Below, piece by piece: positions 19,477 to 28,698 of a stretch of DNA of 64,000 nt; within the stretch, counting starts at the first letter, position 1; each line of letters opens with the position of its first letter. Origin of the DNA: Magicicada septendecula (lineage: Eukaryota > Arthropoda > Insecta > Hemiptera > Cicadidae). The notes beneath the pieces were generated by a model, which saw only the letters and a program-made list of their open reading frames with translations, did not search any database and was not told where the DNA came from. Position numbers and translations under genes: made by a program. The stretch covers positions 317,501,986 to 317,565,985 of the forward strand of contig CM068367.1 in NCBI GenBank assembly GCA_034769895.1, read 5' to 3'.

Positions 19477-21264
19477 ATGAATACTGATGAAGATAATAAT
19501 GCAAAAGTCAGCATAGCTGACAAAACAGTTACGAGTGAGATGGTTGTTCAATTAACCCCAATTAGTCAGGTTGGCGAGGCGAGTACGACTGAAAATGTAG
19601 GGACAGAAACAGTAACCTCCATCTCACTTCATGAAAACAAAACAGACGAGATGTTAACACGGTTATATAACATGATGTGTAGCAATTTTAATGAACTGAG
19701 AGGGGACATGAATTTTAAATTTGATGTTCAAAAGAATGATTCTGATGTTAAATTCAATGAAATTAAAACACAAAATATTCAAATTAAAAGTGAGTTCAAT
19801 GAGAAGTTTGACGAAATAAAGGGAGAAATTAAAAGCCAAAATTATCACTTTGATGAGAGAATTAACACTATAGAAACACGTTGTGATAACATCCAGAAAA
19901 CCACATTAGAAATTGTTAATGAGAAATTCAATAATAAAATAAGTAATCTGGATAATAAAATTGATCAAATTTATGACACAGTTAATGATACAGTTAAAAG
20001 TCAGTTAAAGTCACAAAATACAGAATTAGAACAGAAGTGTTTAACTTTTGTAGAAAGTCAAACAGAGATTAAAACCAATGTTGAAGTGAGTAACCAAGTA
20101 GAACTGAAAACAAATGTTTTGCAGAGTCATTTAGAGAAAATTGAATCAAATGTAATAGATATTACAAAGAATATCGAAACTATAGACAACACCATATCAG
20201 AACATGAAAGAAATACCAAGAGTAGATTAAATCTGTTACAAAGTAAGATCAAAGAAATTGATGATTTAACTATACAAAATAATATGGATGTGCATGATAA
20301 ATATGATGTAATTGCTAATAGTTTAACCAGTGTAAAAAATGAGTTACGGGGGGAAATTAATAAAAATATTTCAAGTATTAATGATAGAGTAATAGTAACT
20401 AGGGATTTCTATAATGAAATAGAACTCGAGAATTTTAGCCATGAAAACAGGGTGATACATCCCATGCGTTTTTTAAATCAGACACGGGATTACAATTATT
20501 TTAGCAGTAGTAGTTGGGAAGTGAAATTAAATAAAATAGTCAAATGTTTCAAGGGCAATTCAGTTATATGGGCTGAGGCTCATAGGTTAGAATGGGATTG
20601 CTATGACACTTTTGAGAAAGCATTCAAGGGTAAATATTGGACGGAAGAAGAGCAGGAGACTTTAAGAAGCCGTATCATGGGAGCGGGTAATTTCATGGGA
20701 CGTAACCCTAATAACAACAACATTACAATATACGTAACCAAACTTTACAATGAGGCAAAATATTTAGAGCCGCCCATACCATTTAAGTCATTCGTTAGAT
20801 ATGTGAGTAAGCACTTACCAAGAGAGGTGCAGGTTACTCTAATGACCAAAGAAATAGAAAATCTAGATGAGCTTGAAAACGTATTAGATATACTACAAAG
20901 CATCAATGACCGCGAAATGGGTAGACGACCCATTCAACAAAATATGCCTAATCATAACATTGAGTTTAATCAGCCAAGGCCTTATTACAATAATAATGGT
21001 AATAAATTTAATTATCGTACTGATTTACAGCAACCAGGCGATTGGAGTTGTTCTAGTTGCAGAAAGGGAAATCGTGCCAACATGCAACACTGTTACCAAT
21101 GCAAAACGCCAAGAAATGAGCCAAGGAGTAACAACCCAAAGCAGTTCATACCTACGAACAGAGGAGCACCTAGTACCCGAGGACCACCACATCATAACCA
21201 GGGACCAACAAGGGGACACCAGGTACCCACCACCAGTAATAACAGGCCACAGCCAGAAAACTAA
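19477..21264 (+). CDS. gag: Gag of Ty3/Gypsy element F with RanBP2-type zinc finger
   Basis: It encodes 595 residues. Residues 1-320 are a long predicted coiled coil of repeated charged heptads. Residues about 335-500 resemble Ty3/Gypsy capsid, with segments such as KIVKCFKGNSVIWAE and FEKAFKGKYW. Residues 522-545 hold DW-x-C-x2-C, Asn four residues after the second Cys, then C-x2-C (Cys 525, 528, 539, 542), the RanBP2-type zinc-finger signature, instead of a CCHC knuckle. The tail is rich in Asn, Pro, Arg and Gly. The frame is open throughout. Pol follows in the -1 frame, overlapping the TAA at 21262-21264. Role: particle assembly and RNA binding. Confidence 0.88.
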   Translation: MNTDEDNNAKVSIADKTVTSEMVVQLTPISQVGEASTTENVGTETVTSISLHENKTDEMLTRLYNMMCSNFNELRGDMNFKFDVQKNDSDVKFNEIKTQNIQIKSEFNEKFDEIKGEIKSQNYHFDERINTIETRCDNIQKTTLEIVNEKFNNKISNLDNKIDQIYDTVNDTVKSQLKSQNTELEQKCLTFVESQTEIKTNVEVSNQVELKTNVLQSHLEKIESNVIDITKNIETIDNTISEHERNTKSRLNLLQSKIKEIDDLTIQNNMDVHDKYDVIANSLTSVKNELRGEINKNISSINDRVIVTRDFYNEIELENFSHENRVIHPMRFLNQTRDYNYFSSSSWEVKLNKIVKCFKGNSVIWAEAHRLEWDCYDTFEKAFKGKYWTEEEQETLRSRIMGAGNFMGRNPNNNNITIYVTKLYNEAKYLEPPIPFKSFVRYVSKHLPREVQVTLMTKEIENLDELENVLDILQSINDREMGRRPIQQNMPNHNIEFNQPRPYYNNNGNKFNYRTDLQQPGDWSCSSCRKGNRANMQHCYQCKTPRNEPRSNNPKQFIPTNRGAPSTRGPPHHNQGPTRGHQVPTTSNNRPQPEN

Positions 21265-21266
21265 AG

Positions 21267-24200
21267 TTGACAGTGGTAAATAGGACCCGACCACTGTTCA
21301 GGGAAGCACATGAGGTCCGACCAATAGAGGACGTACAATCGAACGTAATAACAACTGATATCGTTGCTGACTTGTTGGAGGAGGAGAGCAATACAACATT
21401 GGAGGTGAGAGCTGGACTCACGGAAATCCAGGTAACAATAGAAAATAGGAAATTTAAATTTAAAACACTTGTTGATACAGGAAGTGAAATTTCAGTAATA
21501 GCCGAGAACATTTTGAGTGAATTAAAAGAATTTAAAAAGAATATTCCACTTTTACCCGTAGCAGGGGTTACAGTAATAGGAGTCACGGGGGTACGTAGTA
21601 AACGGGTGACAAAACAGATACATTTAAGTTTCTCAATTGGAGATATGAATTTTGATAATACATTTTTGGTAGTCAAGGGGTTAAGTTTAGATATCATTTT
21701 GGGAAATGATTTTTTACAAAGAAATAAAGCTGTAATAAATTTTAAAGAGAAGGTGTTAGAGTTAGATGGGGGTGATCGGTCTGTTAAAATTAATTTTGAA
21801 AATATGATAAATAAAATTAGAACAACGGGTGTGAAATTGTTACAGAAACGAGTAGTTGAGAATAACTTAGATACTAAAATAAATTTTTGTAGAGAGGGTG
21901 AGTATTTTGAAGATGTTGATAATGAAATGAGTAATATTAATAATGCAGTATGGGAGATAAGGGCGGATGAATTCTGTAGTGGGGGTGAGGTGATAAGGAG
22001 TGGCCAACGTATAGCGTTATGGCAGGTAATAGAGCAGTTTAAGAGAGTGTTTGCCGATATTCCAGGAAGGGCAAAAAATTATGAATGTATGTTACAGATT
22101 AAGGAACACACACCATTCATGCAGCGGAGCTATCCAGTCCCTTACTCTAAAAGACAAGCGGTGCAAGAGGAGTTGGATAAGATGATGGAAGGTGGAATCA
22201 TCGAGAGGTCAGTATCTCACTACTCAAATCCATTAGTGGTGGTAATTAAAAAGGATGGAGGAGTAAGATTGTGTTTAGACGCAAGGAAGATAAATCAGAT
22301 CATCATACCAGACCGAGAATCACCGGAATCCATTAATGAAATCTTTCAAAAGTTTAGTGGAGTGAGGTTCATGACATCATTGGATCTGACAGCCGGATAT
22401 TGGCAAGTGCCATTAGCAGAGGTAAGTAGGCCATACACAGCATTTTTATTTAATGGGAAAAATTATCAGTTCAAGCGACTACCATTTGGGCTAAATACCA
22501 GCGTAGCTAGTTTCATTAAATGTTTGGATAGAATTTTGAGACCAAAAGATTTAGATTTTCTCACAGTATATGTGGACGACATTTTGATAGCGTCACGGAC
22601 ATTTGAAGACCATTTAGAACATTTAAAGTATGTGTTAGAAAAATTAGAAGCGGGAGGCTTAACCGTAAATTGGGACAAGTCCAAATTTTTACAAACAAAG
22701 ATTAATTTTCTAGGATTCATTATTACATCGGAAGGAATTTCCGCCAACCCGGACAAGGTTGAATCTATTATGCGCTTCCCTGAACCACGAAACATCAAAC
22801 AACTCCAGAGTTTTCTTGGGCTGTGCAACTTTTATAGGAAATTTCAAAGGAACTACGCACACATCACCGCAAAGTTAAGTGCGTTATTGCAGAAGAACAG
22901 GCAATGGAAGTGCGGAGACGTGGAGCATGGAGCCTTTGAAGAAATAAAACGAAAATTTAGTAATATGATTGTGATGAACCATCCGGATTTTGATGTTTTA
23001 TTTACAGACGGACGCCAGCAATGTAGCTGTAGGCGCAGAGCTGTATCAGGAGGATGAGGAGAGGGAACATAAGACCATTGCGTTCGCTAGCCGATCATTA
23101 TTGCTTGCAGAAAAGAATTACACCACAACGGAGAAAGAATTGCTCAGTATTGTGTTTGCAGTCAGCAAATTTAGGACTTACATCTTAGGCAACAAAACGA
23201 TTATCCGAACCGATCATAAAGCTTTGTCATTCCTCAACACTTGTAAACTTGCTCACAGTCGATTAACCAGGTGGGTACTTGTTTTGCAGGAGTACAACTT
23301 CGAGTGGGAGTATATTAAAGGAACCGAGAATAAGGTACCCCGACACTCTTTCCAGAGTAGATTGTGAAAATAATAAAACAGGTAGGGATTTAAAAGAAAT
23401 TGAAATTTTTCAGATTAGCAGAGAAGACCGAATCTTTGGAGAAGAGTTGAAGGATATCAAAACCATGCAGCGAGCAGATGGTAAGTCTGGGAAAATAATA
23501 CACAGTTTGGAGACGGAGTTGGATGATTCAGCGTACAATCAATATTTTAAAATCTACAAAGGATTGTTGTTTAAGAAGGTAGTAGGGGGTGAGCGTGACT
23601 GGAGATTAGTGGTGCCAGCAGTGTTGGAAGAGAAGATTATTTGGGATTGTCATATAAGATATGGTCATTTTGGGGCTAAAAAGTGTGTGAATGTTTTAAA
23701 AGAATCATGTATTTTCAGGAATATGGAGAGGCGAGTGAGACAGCTGCTGAGGAGTTGTGATTTGTGTCAAAAGTCGAAGGTGGTTAACTACAGAGTAGAA
23801 GGTGAGTTAAATTATATTAAGGTAGAAAGACCTTTTGATTTAGTTGCTGTGGATTTGTTTGGACCATTGCCGAAGGGTAGAGGCAGAGTAGTTTATATAT
23901 TTGTATTGCTAGACACTTTCTCAAAATATGTAAAATTGTATAGCATGAAAAGAGCTACCAGTAAGGTATTGAGTGAAAAGGTGACGAAAGATTATATGAT
24001 TAACGTGGGTAAGCCAAAGGTAATTTTATCAGACCATGGGCCGCAGTTCATCAGTGGAAGATGGCGCCAGACCTTAGGATGGGAAGGCATCCTCACGAAG
24101 CATACGGCTGTGTATCATCCCCAGTCCAACCAGGCTGAGCGTGTAATGAGAGAAATAGGCAGGATCTTCAGAGCCTAGTGTCACGCTAAACACAGCGAAT

Positions 24201-24655
24201 GGCCATTGTATGTAATAAAGGTAGAAACTTGGCTAAACAGTACCACCCACGAGTCCACCGGCTATACACCCCATGAGTTGGTAAGAGGAACACGCCCCCC
24301 AAGAATTTTGGAACAACTATTCGACTATCCACCTGAGAGCAGGACAACTGATATAAACATTAAAATCCGGTTGGCTAACGAAAACTTAATCAGCAAGGGT
24401 GAACAGAGAAAACGTAGACACGACGCAAGAGGTAAGTGGGTTAAGTATAATATAGGACAAATGGTATTAGTCAAAAGCCATGACTTATCGAGTGCGCAAG
24501 ACAAAGAAATTAAGAAGTTCTTTCTCTTATATGGAGGACCGTATGAGGTAGTAGAGATTAAAATGCAAAATTCTTATGTGTTGCAGAACAACGTAACTGG
24601 AGAGATAGTAGGAACACACAATGCTACAAATTTAAAATTGTACTGGTCATCTTAG
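21267..24655 (+). pseudogene. pol: Pol of Ty3/Gypsy element F, broken
   Basis: The order is aspartic protease (LVDTGSEISVI, about residue 70), reverse transcriptase (LDLTAGYWQV, LPFGLN, YVDD at 22569-22580), RNase H (TDASNVAVGAELYQ, near 23010), integrase zinc domain (HIRYGHFG then CDLCQKSK), integrase core (AVDLFG, LSDHGPQF, NQAERVM) and a GPYEVVEI end. This is the Gypsy order. There is no ATG at the start, so expression needs -1 frameshifting from gag. Breaks: a frame change near 23005 at the start of RNase H, another near 23335 after RNase H, and an in-frame TAG at 24176-24178 in integrase. Otherwise it is well kept, implying recent activity. Confidence 0.9.
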
Positions 24656-24752
24656 GTATCTCTATTAATATTGTTGTTTTATTTAGCGAGTGTATGAGTA
24701 TTAATTTGGTATATTATTGTTTTTTCAGTAGGGACTCTCCCCCATTTTCGGG

Positions 24753-24779
24753 CGATCACAGACTCACCACCTCTGATCG
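24753..24779 (+). promoter_or_regulatory. CYYACCA-loop RNA hairpin, F copy 1
   Basis: CGATCA pairs with TGATCG around a loop containing CTCACCA. It is flanked by TTTTCGGG on the left and TGGATTTTGG on the right. The same frame recurs at 25456 and 39117 with different but still paired stems. Confidence 0.6.
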
Positions 24780-25455
24780 TGGATTTTGGAATTCTGGAGG
24801 CGGACCATGGTTGGCGGAACTGACATATGGAAGTGAAAGCAACGATGGTCTTACTCCACACAAAATTGGTTGCAAGTAGAAATTTAATCTTATTGTTGAA
24901 CGGGGAGGGGGACCCCTCATTTGTGGGATTAAAAAAAAAAAAAAAAAAAACAGTTTGGCATTTTTTCCACGAATATTGATTTTATTCTAGAAATTATAGA
25001 ATAGAACTTGGAATTTTTGTGACTTAATATTTTAACTCATTAAGGAGTTATATTTTTGTTATGTATAACTTAGGCATATAAGATGATCCATTGTTATCCT
25101 ATAGTGAGAAGGTCTTAGTGTTAGAAAAGTGAAAGATGGGACTTGGAAAGTGTCTACAAAATTAATTATGTAACTAAAGAAAGAATTAACATTTTTTAGA
25201 TGATATTCAAATTTTGATTTTTCATGTTTAAATTTTATATTTAAGTAACAACCTTACGGGGTTAAAAGGACATAGTGCTACTATGGTGATATATTGAGAC
25301 TGCTTTATGAACAGTGATAATATTATTATTATGTTTGTAATATATGGTAGTCTTATAATGGATTTATGTGTATAACCTGTTAGTTGTAGAGTAGTCCCAA
25401 TTGGGACTACATAAGACACAATGTGTCATATAATTGCGATTCCCCATATTTCGGG

Positions 25456-25482
25456 CGATTACTGTCTTACCAACACTAATCG
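25456..25482 (+). promoter_or_regulatory. CYYACCA-loop RNA hairpin, F copy 2
   Basis: CGATTA pairs with TAATCG around a loop with CTTACCA, flanked by TTTCGGG and TGGATCTGG. It lies about 700 bases after copy 1 in the same untranslated region. Confidence 0.6.
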
Positions 25483-26310
25483 TGGATCTGGACGACAACC
25501 AGCTGTGGCCAGCAATTGTAACCCTGACCATTGTTGGTTGCCTATAAAATTGGTTAAAATTTTGAAATTTATTGGGAGGTTCAGGGGAATCTAAGATTCT
25601 TTGTTTGCATAGGCTACTTCACCTCGGTTGGGGTGGTAGACCTTAGGGGCATATTATAAGAGTAAAGTAGGGGTACATACCCTGAAGGTTTTATAAAGCT
25701 GAAGCAAGGATGGGAGAGAGAGAAAAGAAAAAAGTGCTCACTCCTTCTGCCTCAGTCCTTGTGGAGGCAACTGAACGCAACAGTTCAGGGGGGGGGAAAT
25801 AGTGTGTGTGGAGGAGAATGAGGGGTAAATATTTTTGACAGCGCCAATTATTACCTGTTAATAATAACAATACTTTTAATAATAATTTTAATTTCAATAA
25901 GATTTTATTAATTATTCTTTTTTTTCTATAATTTGTTTTTCTCCATGTTTGAGTAATATTAGGGATTTATATGGGGATTTCCATGTTTTCTTTTATGTTT
26001 ATAATTAAATTAAATTCCTTTTTATATAAATATTTGTTTCTTTTATAATTATATAATATTATGAAACAGAAAGAGTTAATTATTATTGATGGAAATCGAA
26101 ATGATTTTTATAATTCAGGGTAGTCCATAAAGAGAATGGCAATTCTATGTAATTCTTGTATGTTACATTTTTTGTATTTATATTTTTAGTAGTTCAAGCA
26201 AACCCGGTGCTTATTAACACAAACCAGCACATAGCTAAGGGGAACCAGATCAGTTAAGGATAGAGTGATATACCAAGCCACTATTTTGATATTTAATTTT
26301 ATTGTTTCAG

Positions 26311-26457
26311 TGTTTGGTGATGTTATGACGGCGGTCCTGAGCTGGCCAGCGCGTCAGAGCAGGGGCGTTACGCACCTAACTGGCCTTATGGTGTTGGGAT
26401 CTTGAAGGAGAAGTCCAGTAAGGTCATGCAGGTACTGTCATCGTCATCAGACCACGG
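26311..26457 (+). other. Putative conserved exon in the 3' region
   Basis: It is bounded by TTGTTTCAG on the left and CACGG-GTGAGT on the right, as in A and B. In H the donor is GTAAGT (83-88). In F the only frame is stopped, so if spliced it is probably non-coding. No transcript evidence is available here. Confidence 0.35.
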
Positions 26458-26543
26458 GTGAGTTATTGATTTTCTTTTATATAAATTGTAAGGGGGTTGT
26501 GGCGACATATCCTGGCTGACCCCTTTAGGAAGTATGAATGGGT

Positions 26544-26583
26544 CAATGAAAGTTTTTATGCTTCGGCACAAAATCTTTCATTG
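26544..26583 (+). promoter_or_regulatory. PPT-adjacent RNA hairpin (F copy)
   Basis: It is identical in pairing to the copy at 7035-7074, with the C-TTCG-G loop. The GAGGGGG tract and the LTR at 26593 follow. Confidence 0.8.
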
Positions 26584-26592
26584 AGGGGGTTT

Positions 26593-26747
26593 TGTGATGG
26601 TACAATTCTGGTGCAATATTAAATTAATAAAAAACATGGTACAAAAGACCATAATTATTGTATTCATTTATTTTAAACAATTTGGTAATAATTATTTAAA
26701 TATTCCATAATCCCTGTAAAGCTGTGGTGAGTGGACTATTTAAATAT
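26593..26747 (+). repeat. 3' LTR of F, left part
   Basis: These are the first 155 bp of the family LTR, from TGTGATGG to TTTAAATAT. It is interrupted by element D just after the TATA-box position, and here the box itself is changed to TATTTAAA. The rest is at 37984-39106. Confidence 0.9.
26744..26747 (+). repeat. Left target duplication ATAT of element D
   Basis: ATAT directly precedes the D LTR at 26748 and recurs at 37980-37983 after its last LTR. Removing D and one ATAT restores the local LTR order seen in the other copies. Confidence 0.85.
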
Positions 26748-27331
26748 TGCTACGACAGCACAGAACAATCTACGCGTTTATCGAATGTGCCAGACAGATC
26801 TCGACGTAAGCGTGTGGTGTACGTGCTACTAGACGCATTTTGCGAGAATTTTCTCGACTGTGCCGGCCTTCGCTCGGGCGCTCGGACTGTGTCAAGGCCA
26901 TAGCAATTACGTAGTTTGTGAGAGATAAGACGCAGTTTGGAAGCTTCTGGTGTGTGAGCGTGACTATAAATACATCGGGTAGCGGCCTTAGTTTTTCAGT
27001 TCCATGCGAGATTTTTGACTGTGCGGTTCGAGAGTATTAGTGCGATATATTTACAGAGCGGTTCGAGTTATTACGGTGTACGTTCAAGTAGTTATTAGTG
27101 AAGTATTGCGTTTTATATTCGGACGGTATAATTGTAATACAGTTGAGTTTTAATATTAGTGGACATTTTATTGCGTATGAACAATTTTCATTTGATTTGT
27201 TGTAGACACTGTGTTGTTAATTACGAACTGTTTTACTATAACAATTAAAGGTGTGATTAGTGACTTAATTGGTGTCTTGTACTTATTTTGTTTCCACTGT
27301 ACCTACGACGATCGTATAGACCGTCGTAATA
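26748..27331 (+). repeat. 5' LTR of D (full, 584 bp)
   Basis: It runs from TGCTACGACAGC to CGTCGTAATA. It has 214 bp that the other two D LTRs lack, and these contain the core promoter. It ends one base before the primer site. Confidence 0.9.
26965..27029 (+). promoter_or_regulatory. Core promoter of element D
   Basis: TATAAATA lies at 26965-26972. An initiator TCAGT lies at 26996-27000 with its A (26998) 33 bases from the first T of the box. GGTTC at 27025-27029 fits the downstream promoter element consensus exactly at +28 to +32. The spacing is that of arthropod RNA polymerase II promoters. Confidence 0.75.
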
Positions 27332-27332
27332 G

Positions 27333-27350
27333 TGGTGTCAGAACTGGGAT
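27333..27350 (+). promoter_or_regulatory. Primer binding site of D, tRNA-Leu type
   Basis: TGGTGTCAGAACTGGGAT is close to the complement of a tRNA-Leu 3' end. It starts one base after the LTR. The second body has the same site at 32657. Confidence 0.65.
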
Positions 27351-27421
27351 AGAACGGTTAACAGTGGAAACAGTGGATACTTTGTACAAGACGAGTGTAA
27401 TTCGTAATTAATCGAAAAACA

Positions 27422-28681
27422 ATGGATGCCAGTCAGATGATGGAAAATTTCCAGGCGCTGTTGTTGCAGACAGAAGAACGACGACGACAGGATGCAGAAG
27501 AAGCAGAAAAACGACAGGATGAAAAACGCAGGCAGGAAAGAGAAGAAGCTGAGGAACGTCAGAAAGCACTAATGCTAGAGACAGAAGAAAGACAAAAAGA
27601 TAAAACGGAAGCTCTCTTTGAAACTATGCAGAAACAGTTACAAGAACATACTACCGCAGAATTGGGTCTCCTACGTGGTGACGTAGGTGAGTTACGAGGT
27701 GAGCTCAACAATCAGATTACCAGAATATCTGACGTAGAAGAATCCATGTCAAATAAAATAGCTAAAGTAGAAAAATCTGTCTTGACTGTGGAAGAAGTTA
27801 TGTCAACAAAAATATCTGCAGTAGAAAACTCAATGGCAAACATAAGAGAACAAATTAAAATTGAAGTTGAACAGCGCATGAAGATTCAACCAAAACAAAT
27901 TTCTGAACAGACTGTACCAGTGATCAAGACAGAAAATAAGTTAACAGAGAAAGTCACTTTGCCTGCAGTAGGGACAGTTCATGTCAAAGCTCCAACCTTT
28001 GACGGAAGCAGTCACTGGACAACGTACCTCCGCCAATTTGAAGCTGCTGCATACGCAAATAATTGGACAGAGAAAGACAAGGCTGTTTCACTTGTTCTTG
28101 CATTAAAAGGACCCGCGGCAGAACTACTACAGAAAGTGCCACCTGACAGCCAGAACACCTATGCCGAGTTGATAAAAGCTCTGGAATTACGGTATGGTGA
28201 TAAACATTTGCGAGATGTGTACTGCACCCAGTTGAGAGCAAGGCGACAGCATTCCGGGGAAAGTCTTCAAGAGTTTGAAGCAAGTATCGACAGACTAATT
28301 AGACTGGCCTATGCTGAAGCGCCAGAAGATTTTCGAACGCATTTTGCGATGCAGACATTTACTGCCGGTGTCCAAGATAACGAACTACAGCAAGTGTTAC
28401 GAATGGCAAGACACCAGAACAGTGCGGACGCCCTGGTACATGCTTTGCAATTTGAGGCCGCCAAATCAGCGTCTGATTGGATAAGTCATAAAGTGCGCGA
28501 GCTAAAAGATCGCGACGGCACAGACAATGAGGAAGAAGAACAAGGAACAGAGACTCGACGGTCGGCGCCACAGAATAAAGTAAGAAAGGATGGAAGACCG
28601 AAGTGTTATCGATGTGGGAAACCTGGACATCTACAACGACATTGTCGGGTTAGAATTCAGCAGCAGGGAAACGAGCAATAG
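27422..28681 (+). CDS. gag: Gag of element D, body 1
   Basis: It encodes 419 residues with an ATG 71 bases after the primer site. Residues 1-165 are a strongly charged coiled coil rich in Glu, Arg, Gln and Lys. Residues about 185-345 are a Ty3/Gypsy capsid domain with FDGSSHWTTYLRQFEAAA and the GESLQEFEASIDRLIRLAY segment. A zinc knuckle Cys395-x2-Cys398-x4-His403-x4-Cys408 is near the end. It is open throughout. Pol follows in the -1 frame. Role: particle assembly and RNA packaging. Confidence 0.93.
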   Translation: MDASQMMENFQALLLQTEERRRQDAEEAEKRQDEKRRQEREEAEERQKALMLETEERQKDKTEALFETMQKQLQEHTTAELGLLRGDVGELRGELNNQITRISDVEESMSNKIAKVEKSVLTVEEVMSTKISAVENSMANIREQIKIEVEQRMKIQPKQISEQTVPVIKTENKLTEKVTLPAVGTVHVKAPTFDGSSHWTTYLRQFEAAAYANNWTEKDKAVSLVLALKGPAAELLQKVPPDSQNTYAELIKALELRYGDKHLRDVYCTQLRARRQHSGESLQEFEASIDRLIRLAYAEAPEDFRTHFAMQTFTAGVQDNELQQVLRMARHQNSADALVHALQFEAAKSASDWISHKVRELKDRDGTDNEEEEQGTETRRSAPQNKVRKDGRPKCYRCGKPGHLQRHCRVRIQQQGNEQ

Positions 28682-28698
28682 TCGGTGCAACGGGGCGT

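Larger units (their letters stand above)
24656..26592 (+). mobile_element. Long 3' untranslated region of element F
   Basis: About 1.9 kb follow integrase without a convincing ORF, so no env is seen. It contains a TTTTTTCAG acceptor-like site (near 24727), two CYYACCA-loop hairpins (24753-24779 and 25456-25482), a poly-A tract (about 24931), the conserved 3' block with TTTCAG acceptor (26305-26310) and GTGAGT donor (26458), and the terminal hairpin. A and B keep only the last 800 bp of it. Confidence 0.65.

Noticed and set aside
20906..21283. 125-codon frame overlapping the end of F gag
   Set aside because: It is a shadow of gag in another frame, without family resemblance; gag and pol use the other two frames.
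24656..26310. Possible env gene after integrase in F
   Set aside because: No long frame, signal peptide or membrane segment was found; short frames at 24694 and 25228 are broken or on the wrong strand.
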